This document shows, in pieces, positions 8,144 to 16,475 of a stretch of 40,527 nt of DNA. Position numbers and translations under genes: made by a program. Within the stretch, counting starts at the first letter, position 1. Every line of letters starts with the position of its first letter. A model generated the notes under the pieces. That model had not been told where the DNA came from, made no database searches, and saw only the letters and a list, made by a program, of their open reading frames with translations. The stretch lies in assembly GCA_002400495.2 (NCBI GenBank), contig NVQL02000080.1, positions 1 to 40,527 on the forward strand, written 5' to 3'. The stretch is from Alphaproteobacteria bacterium (GTDB lineage Bacteria > Pseudomonadota > Alphaproteobacteria > Rhizobiales > OSC116).

Positions 8144-10714
8144 ATGCTCTGGCGCATATTTAGTTCATTCTTTGCAATCATGTTTATGTTTCTCATTGTC
8201 GGCATTGGCGTCGCGTCCTATGTCATCTGGGAGGCCAGTCAAGATTTACCCGATCACAAAGCTTTGGCGGCTTACGAGCCTAAAGTGACCAGCCGCATGC
8301 ATGCGGCCAATGGCCAACTTTTGGGCGAATATGCCGAGGAGCGTCGCTTATACATCCCCTATACATCCATACCGCAACGCACCATTGAAGCCGTTATCTC
8401 GGCCGAAGATAAAAACTTCTTCACCCACTCGGGCATTGATTTCTTGGCCTTTGCGCGTGCGATGGCCACCAATGTGAAAATTCTTGCCTCTGGTGCCAAT
8501 CGCCGTTTCATTGGCGCATCTACCATCACTCAGCAGGTGGCAAAAAACTTTTTGCTAACCAATGACCGTAATGTCATGCGTAAAGTCAAAGAAGCTTTAC
8601 TGACCCTGCGCATTGAATCTGCCTATGATAAAGGCAAAATTATTGAGCTTTACCTAAACGAAATCAATTTCGGCCTCCGCTCCTATGGCATCGCTGCCGC
8701 TTCACTTAATTATTATGGCAAGACCCTAGATAAATTATCCATCGCGCAAACTGCCTATTTAGCTGCTTTGCCCAAAGCGCCTAACAATTATCACCCATTC
8801 AGAAAAACCGATCGCGCCATCACCCGCCGCAATTATGTCATTGATCGCATGTTTCAAAATGGCTACATCACCCGTGAAGAAATGATTGAAGCCCAAGGCG
8901 AGCCATTAAATGTAACCCCACGGCCATTTGGCGCAACTATTTTTGCCGCCGAATATTTTGCCGAGGATGCACGCCGTAAAGTGATAGACCTTTATGGCGA
9001 GAAAAAATTATTACGCGGTGGCCTGTCCATCCGCACCACCTTAAACCCAAGCATGCAGGCGCAAGCGCGCGATGCTTTGGTCAACGGTATGGTCGGTTAT
9101 GACCGTAAAATGGGCGGTTGGCGCGGCGCGGTTAGCCAATTGGCATCGCTCGACAATTGGGGTGAAGATTTAACCAAAATCAAACGCCCAAGCGACATTA
9201 AACCATGGCGTTTAGCTGCGGTGCTCGAAGTCGGTAAAAACACCGCCCGCATCGGCTTGCGTCCTAACGTAAACCGCAATGGTGATGTTGAGGCCATCCG
9301 TGAAACAGGCGAAATTCCGTATTCCGAAGTGAAATGGGCCAAGCCCGCACGCGAAAAAGGTGGTGTCGGCAGCACGCCTAAAAACATTGCCGCCGTATTG
9401 AATGTTGGTGATGTTGTTTATGTTGAGCCAGCCACAGGTGGCGAGCATTATCGGCTGATGCAAATTCCGCTTATTTCTGGTGGCATTGTGGCTATGGACC
9501 CGCATACAGGCCGCGTGCAAGCCCTCGTTGGCGGTTTTTCTTATGAAATGAGCCAGTTTAACCGCGCGTCACAAGCCAATCGGCAACCAGGCTCATCTTT
9601 CAAACCAATTGTTTACGCGACGGCTCTTGAAAGTGGCTACACCCCATCTTCACTTATATTAGATGCCCCCTACGAAAAAGAGATTCCAGGCCAGAAGGAA
9701 ATTTACCGTCCGCAAAATTACAGCAAAGAATTTTATGGCCCTTCAACCTTGCGTCTGGGCATTGAGCGCTCACGTAATGTGATGACAGTGCGTTTGGCCG
9801 ACGAGATCGGCATGCCCACCATATCAAGATATGCTAATAATTTTGGCATTTATAAAGATTTAAAACCCTATATTTCAATGGCGCTCGGCGCAGGCGAAAC
9901 CACAGTGTTGAAAATGGTGGCGGGCTATAGTGTGTTTGCCAATGGCGGCAAAAGAGTAACCCCCACACTAATTGATCGCATTCAAGATCGCTACGGCCGC
10001 ACAATTTACCGCCATGATGAGCGTGAATGCACCACCTGCATAGCCGAACAATGGACAGGCCAAGATGAGCCACAATTAGTCGACAATAGTCAACGGGTCA
10101 TTCAAGCCACCACGGCTTACCAAATCACCAGCTTTATGGAAGGCGTGGTTAAACGTGGCACAGCTAAGATCGTCAACAAATTAGGTAAACCTGTGGCAGG
10201 CAAAACTGGCACCACCAATGATTATAAAGACGCATGGTTTGTTGGTTTCACGCCCGATTTAGTGGTTGGCGTTTATTTGGGTTTTGATCAGCCCAAAAGC
10301 CTAGGCCGTACCCAAACGGGTGGCCAATTAGCCGCCCCCGTATTTCTTGAATTTATGCAGACAGCGCTCAAAGACACACCGTCTATACCATTTCGCGTAC
10401 CCAATGGCTTAAACTTTTACCGCATTAACGGCAAAACGGGCGTTGCCGCTCGGTCTGGCGATTCAAATATCATCAGTGAAGCTTTTAAAATTGGCGCCGA
10501 ACCACCTGAAGAGGTTTTATTCTTTGAAGGCGCACTCGATAGTTTTGGAGATTTCGAAAACGTCGTATCGATAGATGATTTCAACCTTGAAGGAAATAAT
10601 GCCAATTTGGGCAATAATGATGTCAATTTTGGCTTTAACGATAGTGCGGACCAAGGCACTCAATTGTTAGAATTAGACCTGTCGCTAGATAGTGATGAAG
10701 GTGTAATTTTCTAA
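8144..10714 (+). CDS. mrcA: Bifunctional penicillin-binding protein 1A (glycosyltransferase/transpeptidase)
   Basis: 856 residues, normal for PBP1A. One N-terminal transmembrane helix (about 5-28) anchors it in the inner membrane. The GT51 glycosyltransferase domain (about 60-235) includes the catalytic glutamate E88 in A-E-D-K-N-F-F. An OB-like insert (about 330-430) precedes the transpeptidase domain, with the acylated serine S484 in S-S-F-K, the S-R-N motif in E-R-S-R-N-V-M, and K687-T-G-T-T. It polymerises lipid II into glycan strands and cross-links them. A Gly/Asn/Asp-rich tail of about 60 residues ends the protein. AAGG six bases before the ATG fits as ribosome site. Preceded by the amidase and followed 58 bases later by prfB, an order seen in rhizobial genomes. 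Confidence 0.96.
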   Translation: MLWRIFSSFFAIMFMFLIVGIGVASYVIWEASQDLPDHKALAAYEPKVTSRMHAANGQLLGEYAEERRLYIPYTSIPQRTIEAVISAEDKNFFTHSGIDFLAFARAMATNVKILASGANRRFIGASTITQQVAKNFLLTNDRNVMRKVKEALLTLRIESAYDKGKIIELYLNEINFGLRSYGIAAASLNYYGKTLDKLSIAQTAYLAALPKAPNNYHPFRKTDRAITRRNYVIDRMFQNGYITREEMIEAQGEPLNVTPRPFGATIFAAEYFAEDARRKVIDLYGEKKLLRGGLSIRTTLNPSMQAQARDALVNGMVGYDRKMGGWRGAVSQLASLDNWGEDLTKIKRPSDIKPWRLAAVLEVGKNTARIGLRPNVNRNGDVEAIRETGEIPYSEVKWAKPAREKGGVGSTPKNIAAVLNVGDVVYVEPATGGEHYRLMQIPLISGGIVAMDPHTGRVQALVGGFSYEMSQFNRASQANRQPGSSFKPIVYATALESGYTPSSLILDAPYEKEIPGQKEIYRPQNYSKEFYGPSTLRLGIERSRNVMTVRLADEIGMPTISRYANNFGIYKDLKPYISMALGAGETTVLKMVAGYSVFANGGKRVTPTLIDRIQDRYGRTIYRHDERECTTCIAEQWTGQDEPQLVDNSQRVIQATTAYQITSFMEGVVKRGTAKIVNKLGKPVAGKTGTTNDYKDAWFVGFTPDLVVGVYLGFDQPKSLGRTQTGGQLAAPVFLEFMQTALKDTPSIPFRVPNGLNFYRINGKTGVAARSGDSNIISEAFKIGAEPPEEVLFFEGALDSFGDFENVVSIDDFNLEGNNANLGNNDVNFGFNDSADQGTQLLELDLSLDSDEGVIF

Positions 10715-10772
10715 TCATTCTTAACAAACTCATTAACCATAAACACCCAACCGCAACAGATAAAGAGCCATA

Positions 10773-11886
10773 ATGCGCGCAGAAACACAAGCAAATATAG
10801 ATGTAATCGAGCAGTCAATCGCACTGCTGAGGAGGCATCTTTAACTGGGATGTTGCCACAAGAAGATTAGACGAATTAAACGCAATGTCCGAGGATCCAA
10901 CCCTATGGGATGACCCGCAAAACGCGCAAACAATTATGCGTGAGCGCCAAACATTAGAAGACAGCTTTAAACAGGTAAATGAATTCGAAACCGCCATCAG
11001 TGATGGTGCTGAGATGATTGAACTGGCCGAGATGGAAGATGATCAGGAAATGATCAGTGAAATTGAATCAGGGCTTGCCAAAACCAAACTCAAAGCCGAA
11101 AAAGCTCAATTAAACACTTTGCTTTCGGGCGAGGTCGATACCAACAGCACTTATTTGGAAATTCACGCAGGCGCAGGCGGCACCGAAAGTTGCGACTGGG
11201 CATCTATGTTATTTCGCATGTATGTGCGCTGGGCTGAAAAACGCGGCTATAAAGTTGATACCATAGAATACCAAGCGGGTGATGAGGCGGGTATAAAATC
11301 TGTCACCATTCACATTCAAGGCCATAACGCTCATGGTTGGCTTAAAACCGAGTCTGGAGTGCATCGTTTGGTGCGAATTTCACCGTTCGATTCAAATGCC
11401 AAACGCCATACCAGTTTCACTTCAGTCTGGGTTTATCCTGAAATTGACGATGACATTGATATAGATGTATCGGATAAAGATGTGCGCATTGATACCTATC
11501 GAGCCAGTGGGGCAGGTGGTCAGCATGTGAATAAGACCGACTCAGCTGTGCGCATTACGCATTTAGAGACCAATATTGTGGTGCAATGCCAAAATGACCG
11601 AAGCCAACATAAAAACCGGGCCACCGCGTGGAAAATGTTACGCGCAAGGCTTTATGAGCATGAGCTAAAGTTGCGCGAAGCCGATGCAGCCGAAACTGAA
11701 GCGGGCAAAACTGAAATTGGCTGGGGGCATCAAATCCGCTCCTACGTGCTTCAGCCATATCAAATGGTCAAAGACGCGCGCACAGGCGCCGAGTCGAGCA
11801 ACCCTAGCGCAGTGCTAGATGGTGATATAGATCTGTTTTTAGAAGCTTCACTGGCCAGCAAAATAGCTTCTGACGAAGAAAATTAA
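10773..11886 (+). CDS. prfB: Peptide chain release factor 2, expressed by programmed +1 frameshifting
   Basis: RF2 releases finished proteins at UGA and UAA codons. Codons 1-23 (10773-10841, [20 protein letters not shown] and then R-H-L) are followed by an in-frame TAA at 10842-10844. Slipping one base forward at CTT-T resumes at 10843 with [12 protein letters not shown] and continues to the stop at 11884-11886. The joined protein, 10773-10841 plus 10843-11886, has 370 residues. With this numbering the stop-reading tripeptide S203-P-F205 and the catalytic G248-G-Q250 fall very close to the E. coli RF2 positions, confirming the join. A translation started at the internal ATG 10885 would lack the N-terminal helix. 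The frameshift makes RF2 level control its own synthesis. Confidence 0.95.
10830..10845 (+). promoter_or_regulatory. prfB: prfB programmed frameshift site with UAA instead of the usual UGA
   Basis: The site reads AGG AGG CAT CTT TAA C. It has a perfect internal Shine-Dalgarno (AGGAGG, 10830-10835), three bases of spacer, the slippery CTT (10839-10841) and a stop codon followed by C. This matches the known E. coli layout (AGG GGG TAT CTT TGA C) in spacing and slippery codon. The stop is TAA here, which both RF1 and RF2 read, whereas the usual TGA is read by RF2 alone. Confidence 0.93.
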
Positions 11887-11917
11887 ACAATTTTCTAATA
11901 GTGTGAGAGTAAAGAAA

Positions 11918-11950
11918 AAGGCCGCTGCGGAGTTAATTCCGAGCGGCCTT
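11918..11950 (-). terminator. Intrinsic terminator between prfB and the bactofilin gene
   Basis: AAGGCCGC (11918-11925) pairs with GCGGCCTT (11943-11950), with an inner CGGA/TCCG extension around GTTAAT. Read on the minus strand the stem is followed by TTTTTCTTT, a good U-tract, so it should end the bactofilin transcript. On the plus strand the downstream bases are A/T-rich but not a U-run, so it may also end prfB less efficiently. Confidence 0.85.
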
Positions 11951-11977
11951 ATAATTATATATAACTTATAATTAAAT

Positions 11978-12583
11978 CTATTCTTCAGCAGCCATAACTT
12001 CTTCAACTGCTGCCAATGGCTTAATAGCCTTGGCTTTTTTGCTTGGCTTGGCTTTCACGCCTAATGGGTCATCAGAGCGTTTACAGCTACCTTCAAATTG
12101 TGCGCCAGATTCAATAGATAATGTTTCATGCAGAATGTCACCATTCAAAATACAATCAGATGCCAACAATATCTTAAGGCCACGCACCACACCGTTAACC
12201 CGGCCGTGAATAACCAATTCTTCTGAGGCCAATTCACCAGTGACGTTGGCATTGTTTTTAATAACAATTTTTTGTGCCCGCACGTCGCCTTCAATGGTGC
12301 CTTCAATGATAATTTCGCCGCTAGATTGCAAGCTACCCGTCACTATAATGTCGTTGCCAATAAAGGTAACGCTCTCATTTTGGGGCACTGGTGCAGCCAT
12401 AGCTTGCGGTGCAGTATTTGCAACTTGCGGTGCAGCAGCCGGTATATTAGCTTCTTTACGTTTTGGAGGCAAAGGCGCGATTGTTGATGGTTTACGCATT
12501 TGCGGAGGCGCCATAGGCGCAGAACCGTTACTGCTTGCTTGGGCGCTTGAGTTGCTGCCGTTTTGGTTTTTTTTGTTAAACAT
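11978..12583 (-). CDS. Bactofilin (polymer-forming cytoskeletal protein) 1
   Basis: 201 residues from the ATG at 12583, chosen because GGAGCG lies seven bases upstream; a longer frame reaching 12667 lacks a ribosome site. Residues 1-65 form a disordered Ser/Asn/Pro/Ala-rich head. The bactofilin beta-helix core (about 70-170) has the repeated I-x-V-x-G strands: V-T-F-I-G-N-D-I-I-V-T-G, then E-G-T-I-E-G-D-V, then V-T-G-E-L-A, then V-I-H-G-R-V-N-G. A basic Lys-rich tail ends it. Bactofilins polymerise without nucleotide at the membrane and position wall enzymes. A second bactofilin lies just upstream on the same strand. No M23 peptidase gene, a frequent bactofilin partner, is adjacent. Confidence 0.92.
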   Translation of the reverse strand: MFNKKNQNGSNSSAQASSNGSAPMAPPQMRKPSTIAPLPPKRKEANIPAAAPQVANTAPQAMAAPVPQNESVTFIGNDIIVTGSLQSSGEIIIEGTIEGDVRAQKIVIKNNANVTGELASEELVIHGRVNGVVRGLKILLASDCILNGDILHETLSIESGAQFEGSCKRSDDPLGVKAKPSKKAKAIKPLAAVEEVMAAEE

Positions 12584-12680
12584 GGTTCGCTCCAAATAAC
12601 TCCAATTAATATGGAATTGTTTAAATTTAGTGTCTTCGAATATAATTTTTATCAGAAATAGAGTCAATGTAATTGCAAAA

Positions 12681-12720
12681 AATTATATATAAAATCTCAA
12701 CTCTACGATTATATATAATT
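12681..12720. repeat. Perfect 12-base inverted repeat between the two bactofilin genes
   Basis: AATTATATATAA (12681-12692) and TTATATATAATT (12709-12720) are exact reverse complements separated by 16 bases. The element lies between the stop of bactofilin 2 and the start of bactofilin 1. It may be a weak terminator or hairpin, or an operator for bactofilin 1. A related AT string follows the terminator at 11951-11973. Confidence 0.45.
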
Positions 12721-12755
12721 AAAATGCGATTAAATGATGGCTCTACAACCAATCA

Positions 12756-13124
12756 TTAATTAGCCTTAATGTCCGCATCAATTTGAGCGCCAAAAGCGAT
12801 CGAAATTACGGTTTTCTGAATGCTACCAGTAATTATGCCCGTAGACGCAACAGCTAAATTATGAGCTACAATATCGCCCGTCATTTTGCCTGCAATCTCA
12901 ACACCGTCGGCAAAGATGTTACCAACATGTATAGCACTTTTTTCAATTAAGACATTTTTGGCGCTAATGTCTCCTTTTACCGTGCCACGAATAATAACCC
13001 GTGCGCTCGAGTGTATGTTACCATCAATCTGCATGTCTTCGCCAATAACAGAGGTTTTCAATTGGGCATCTTCATGGCCAATTGTTTTGGGAAATTCAAA
13101 TTCCATTTTGCTCAATTTATTCAA
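12756..13124 (-). CDS. Bactofilin 2
   Basis: 122 residues if started at the TTG at 13124 (AGGTG upstream); an in-frame ATG at 13106 would give 116. Almost the entire protein is a bactofilin beta-helix: S-V-I-G-E-D-M-Q-I-D-G-N-I-H-S, R-V-I-I-R-G-T-V-K-G-D-I, I-H-V-G-N-I-F-A, G-K-M-T-G-D-I-V-A-H, I-I-T-G-S-I-Q-K. It has a short N-terminal tail and almost no C-terminal tail, unlike bactofilin 1. Expected to polymerise alone or with bactofilin 1 as a membrane-associated scaffold. The tandem arrangement suggests co-polymerisation, which is inference. The separation of 172 bases with a dyad leaves room for independent control of the downstream gene. Confidence 0.88.
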   Translation of the reverse strand: MNKLSKMEFEFPKTIGHEDAQLKTSVIGEDMQIDGNIHSSARVIIRGTVKGDISAKNVLIEKSAIHVGNIFADGVEIAGKMTGDIVAHNLAVASTGIITGSIQKTVISIAFGAQIDADIKAN

Positions 13125-13217
13125 GATACACCTAACATTTCTTTAATGAGATACTTGTCCGAACATCGAACGTGTAATCTTTATACAATATTATTAGTGT
13201 AATGTGTTATTAAAACA

Positions 13218-13246
13218 TTCTTAACCTTAATTCGTATGGTTAAGAA
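13218..13246 (-). terminator. Possible terminator hairpin downstream of bcp
   Basis: TTCTTAACC (13218-13226) and GGTTAAGAA (13238-13246) form a perfect nine-base stem with an 11-base loop just past the bcp stop. On the minus strand it is followed by TGTTTTAATAA, only a weak U-tract. It could equally be an operator upstream of bactofilin 2. Confidence 0.45.
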
Positions 13247-13262
13247 ACGACATATTAGAAGC

Positions 13263-13727
13263 TTAAGCGCGAGTGGCATCCAATACAGTTTGCACATGAC
13301 CTTCAACTTTCACCTTATGCCAAATCTGCGTTATCACCGCATTTTCATCAATAAGATAAGTTGTGCGCACAACACCCATATATTCTTTACCAAAATTCTT
13401 TTTTGCTTGCCATACGCCATAAGTAGCAAGCATTTCATGACTTTCGTCAGAAGCAAGAATAACTTCAAGTCCATATTTATTTCTAAATTTGGCATGGCTT
13501 TGTACGCCATCAGGTGAAACGCCAATCACGACACAATTCTGGGCTTTAAATTCATCATTCAAAGCGCTAAATTCATTTGATTCGATCGTGCAACCAGGTG
13601 TGTCATCCTTTGGATAAAAGAACAAAATAACTTTCTGTCCCTTATAATCAGCAAGCTTAATATCGCCAATTGTGTCGGTTGCTAAGGTAAATCCTGGTGC
13701 GGAGGCACCAATTTGCAACTCATTCAT
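13263..13727 (-). CDS. bcp: Thioredoxin-dependent thiol peroxidase, Bcp/PrxQ type
   Basis: 154 residues from the ATG at 13727, which has GGGGGA five bases upstream; a TTG at 13739 would add four residues. The peroxiredoxin fold shows A-P-G-F-T-L near the start and the peroxidatic cysteine C46 in Y-P-K-D-D-T-P-G-C-T. It reduces hydrogen peroxide and organic hydroperoxides in the cytoplasm. E. coli Bcp has a resolving cysteine five residues after the peroxidatic one; here that position is part of T-I-E-S-N-E-F and holds no cysteine. The enzyme is therefore probably a one-cysteine variant or uses another residue or an external thiol. It is transcribed in the same direction as tyrS, 49 bases downstream of it. 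Confidence 0.93.
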   Translation of the reverse strand: MNELQIGASAPGFTLATDTIGDIKLADYKGQKVILFFYPKDDTPGCTIESNEFSALNDEFKAQNCVVIGVSPDGVQSHAKFRNKYGLEVILASDESHEMLATYGVWQAKKNFGKEYMGVVRTTYLIDENAVITQIWHKVKVEGHVQTVLDATRA

Positions 13728-13776
13728 AACTTCCCCCAAAGCTTAAAAATAATAATTTAATTCTAGTTATTGCTAG

Positions 13777-15039
13777 CTAAACAAGTTTAATCAGCACGTG
13801 CTTTTTCTTACCAATAGATAGTTTTATTACACCCTGATCATTTAAGTCATTTTGAGCGAGTGTCAAGCGTTCATCTGTAATTTGTTGATCATTTATTTTT
13901 GCAGCGCCGCCCTTAATATGTCGTCTGGCTTCACCATTAGATGTTGCAAGCCCTGCAAGCACCAAAGCCGATAACACACCATAGCCAGCTTCAAGCTCGG
14001 TCTTGGCCAATTCTACAGTTGGCAAATCAGCACTTAGCCCACCCGTTTCAAATGTAATACGGGCAGTTTCAGCGGCTTTTTCAGCAGCTTTTGTACCACG
14101 CGCTAATTTAGTAACTTCGGTGGCAAGCAGCTTTTTCACTTCGTTTAGCTCTGCACCTTCGGCTTTTTCTAGCTTTTCAATCTCGAGAATCGGCAATTCA
14201 GTAAACATTCGCAAGAATCGCCCAACATCTGCATCTTCGGTGTTGCGCCAATATTGCCAATAATCATAAGCTGGTAGGTTTTCCTCGTTCAGCCATATGG
14301 CATTGCCTTCAGATTTGCCCATTTTTTGGCCAGAAGCTGTGGTCAATAAAGGTGTGGTTAAAGCAAACACTTCATTGCCATCAACACGGCGGGTAAGTTC
14401 TACACCATTTAAAATATTGCCCCATTGGTCAGAGCCGCCAACTTGCAGCTCGCAACCATAACGACGGTGCAGTTCCAAAAAGTCATAGCCTTGCAATATC
14501 ATATAGTTAAACTCTAAAAAACTTAAATGCTGGTCTCGGTCCATACGCTGCTTCACACCTTCAAACGAAAGCATACGGTTGACCGAAAAATGCACGCCAT
14601 AATCGCGTAAAAAGTCCATATAGTTCAGTTCGCACAACCAATCGGCATTATTAGCCATAATCGCCCGACCATCATCTTTGCTGCCATCACCAAATTCAAG
14701 ATATTGCGCAAAGATGGATTTTATGCCTTCTAAGTTTTTATTGATGTCATCAATGGTCAGCATTGGCCGATCTGTCGATTTAAACGATGGATCACCCACC
14801 ATAGACGTGCCGCCGCCCATTAAAGCAATCGGCCGATGTCCAGTTTTCTGCATAATACGCAGCACCATAATCATGGTCAAGCTGCCCACATGCAAGCTGT
14901 CGGCTGTGCCATCAAAACCAATATAACCAGTAATCGGGCCTTCTAAAGCAAGCTTGTCCAGCTCTTCAGGCTTGGATATTTGCTTGATAAAACCGCGTTC
15001 TTCCAGCGTTTTTAACAATAAGGATTTAAATTCTGACAT
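13777..15039 (-). CDS. tyrS: Tyrosyl-tRNA synthetase
   Basis: 420 residues from the ATG at 15039 (AGAGAA upstream); a frame start at 15075 would run into the upstream gene. Class Ic synthetase: Y-I-G-F-D-G-T-A followed by the HIGH-equivalent H-V-G-S, the tyrosine-pocket region G-G-S-D-Q-W-G-N-I, and the KMSKS-equivalent K-M-G-K-S. A C-terminal S4-type RNA-binding domain (about 350-420, [11 protein letters not shown]) binds the long variable arm of tRNA-Tyr. It charges tRNA-Tyr in the cytoplasm. The hydrolase gene ends 13 bases before the start, so the two are probably co-transcribed. No T-box or other leader is visible. Confidence 0.97.
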   Translation of the reverse strand: MSEFKSLLLKTLEERGFIKQISKPEELDKLALEGPITGYIGFDGTADSLHVGSLTMIMVLRIMQKTGHRPIALMGGGTSMVGDPSFKSTDRPMLTIDDINKNLEGIKSIFAQYLEFGDGSKDDGRAIMANNADWLCELNYMDFLRDYGVHFSVNRMLSFEGVKQRMDRDQHLSFLEFNYMILQGYDFLELHRRYGCELQVGGSDQWGNILNGVELTRRVDGNEVFALTTPLLTTASGQKMGKSEGNAIWLNEENLPAYDYWQYWRNTEDADVGRFLRMFTELPILEIEKLEKAEGAELNEVKKLLATEVTKLARGTKAAEKAAETARITFETGGLSADLPTVELAKTELEAGYGVLSALVLAGLATSNGEARRHIKGGAAKINDQQITDERLTLAQNDLNDQGVIKLSIGKKKHVLIKLV

Positions 15040-15052
15040 TTTATTCTCTAAT

Positions 15053-15718
15053 CTAATTATCTTCGTTGGCACCACTGGTCATACGATGGTCGATATAAGC
15101 ACCGACATTGTCGATAAGCTCTTCAACATGGCCGTCAAAAAAGTGATTCGCGCCATCAATGGTTTTATGGGCAATCGATATGCCTTTTTGGGTTTTTAAT
15201 TTTTCGACCAATTTCACCACGCTGTCAGCAGGTGCCACACGGTCAACTTCGCCATTTATCATAATGCCAGATGACGGGCAGGGCGCTAAAAAGCTAAAGT
15301 CATAAAGGTTGGCTTGTGGTGCGATCGATACAAAACCCTCAACTTCAGGCCGACGCATTAGCAATTGCATGCCAATCCACGAGCCGAATGAAAAGCCCGC
15401 AATCCAGCTTCCTGAGCAATCGGGGTTTTGAGTTTGTAGCCAATCAAGCGCCGCAGCAGCGTCAGACAATTCACCAAAGCCATCATCAAATGTGCCATGG
15501 CTGCGTCCCACACCTCTAAAATTAAACCGCAAAACCGAAAAACCGCGCTCTTTAAAGCTATAGAAAAGCTGATAAACAATCTGATTATTCATCGTGCCGC
15601 CAAATTGTGGATGCGGATGCAAAATAATTGCCACTGGCGAATTGGCCGAAGGGTTATGATGATAACGTCCTTCTAAACGTCCAGTTGGTCCATTAAAAAC
15701 AACTTCAGGCATATTCAC
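15053..15718 (-). CDS. Alpha/beta hydrolase of the small YheT/CocE-like 'dienelactone-hydrolase' type
   Basis: 221 residues. The fold signature is clear: [13 protein letters not shown] as the oxyanion region, [11 protein letters not shown], and the nucleophile elbow G-F-S-F-G-S. An acidic candidate lies in N-G-E-V-D-R and the histidine in G-A-N-H-F-F. No signal peptide, so cytoplasmic. This family is broadly conserved in alphaproteobacteria with no firm substrate, so no specific reaction is assigned. It sits directly before tyrS. Its upstream side faces the IscR-suf promoter region 84 bases and more away, on the opposite strand. Confidence 0.85.
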   Translation of the reverse strand: MNMPEVVFNGPTGRLEGRYHHNPSANSPVAIILHPHPQFGGTMNNQIVYQLFYSFKERGFSVLRFNFRGVGRSHGTFDDGFGELSDAAAALDWLQTQNPDCSGSWIAGFSFGSWIGMQLLMRRPEVEGFVSIAPQANLYDFSFLAPCPSSGIMINGEVDRVAPADSVVKLVEKLKTQKGISIAHKTIDGANHFFDGHVEELIDNVGAYIDHRMTSGANEDN

Positions 15719-15802
15719 TCACTCTGTTATTATGATTCAACCAAGAGCTTCACTATGTTTCAACTAAATATCCCCAAAAAATCACATAAAAGGCAAAGTT
15801 TT

Positions 15803-15835
15803 ATACTTGACCTTTTTACTAGGGTATACTAAATT
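15803..15835 (+). promoter_or_regulatory. IscR-type operator overlapping the probable suf promoter
   Basis: The 25 bases at 15803-15827 (ATACTTGACC, TTTTT, ACTAGGGTAT) match 21 of 25 positions of the E. coli type 1 IscR consensus as I recall it. Within it TTGACC (15807-15812) can serve as -35, with TAAATT (15830-15835) as -10 at 17-base spacing. An operator overlapping the promoter implies repression by the Fe-S form of the regulator encoded at 16001. The leader to the regulator gene would be about 160 bases. Confidence 0.7.
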
Positions 15836-16000
15836 CTAGGATATAGTTTAGAAGCCTTCTAGATTAAATCTGTTAATTGCAAAGCATGTGTACCAAATTC
15901 AACACATCAATTGCAAGGAAAAGCCGCATATTTACCTATATTTATGTAAATATTGTATGTTTTAGCAGCAATCTGTCAGGCGTAGATAAAGTTTAAGCAT

Positions 16001-16471
16001 ATGAAATTGAGTACACGCGGGCAATATGCCGTTATGGCCATGGTCGATTTGGCCAAACATAATGATGAAAATCATCCGACCAGCCTGTCGGCCATTGCCG
16101 TGCGGCAAGATATTTCATTGCCATATTTAGAGCAATTATTTTCAAAATTACGCCGTGGCGAATTGGTAAAAAGCGTCAGAGGGCCGCAAGGCGGGTATTT
16201 TTTGGCCAAATCAGCCGATGGCATTAAAGTCTCAGAAATCATCGATGCCGCTGATGAGGAAATCAGCATCGCCGCATGTGCTGGCGCTGATGGCATCAAT
16301 TGCTCCAAAGCCAGCCATTGCCACACGGCGTCATTATGGCAAGCACTGGCTAATCATATTGACTTATTTTTGCAAAATATAACGCTGGAAGATTTACGTG
16401 AGGGCAAACCCATAGCCGAAATGTTTGTGCCGCAAAATGGTGCTGATTTTATTTCAGCTGCAAAGGCCTAG
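16001..16471 (+). CDS. iscR: Rrf2-family, IscR-like [2Fe-2S] transcriptional regulator of the suf locus
   Basis: 156 residues. An N-terminal winged helix-turn-helix (about 1-65) opens M-K-L-S-T-R-G-Q-Y-A-V-M-A and includes L-P-Y-L-E-Q-L-F-S-K-L-R-R-G and V-R-G-P-Q-G-G-Y, the classic Rrf2 motifs. The sensor segment has C93, C101 and C107 with H108 next to it, matching the three-cysteine cluster ligand set of IscR (spacing CX7CX5C versus CX5CX5C in E. coli). It should sense Fe-S status and adjust expression of the genes downstream. Its stop is four bases before the cysteine desulfurase start, so it leads the operon, and an IscR-type box lies upstream. The symbol reflects type, not proven orthology. 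Confidence 0.92.
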   Translation: MKLSTRGQYAVMAMVDLAKHNDENHPTSLSAIAVRQDISLPYLEQLFSKLRRGELVKSVRGPQGGYFLAKSADGIKVSEIIDAADEEISIAACAGADGINCSKASHCHTASLWQALANHIDLFLQNITLEDLREGKPIAEMFVPQNGADFISAAKA

Positions 16472-16475
16472 ATCA

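Noticed and set aside
10885-11886. prfB read as a simple gene starting at the internal ATG
   Set aside because: This would drop the conserved N-terminal helix; the frameshift site upstream joins cleanly and gives E. coli-like numbering for the SPF and GGQ motifs.
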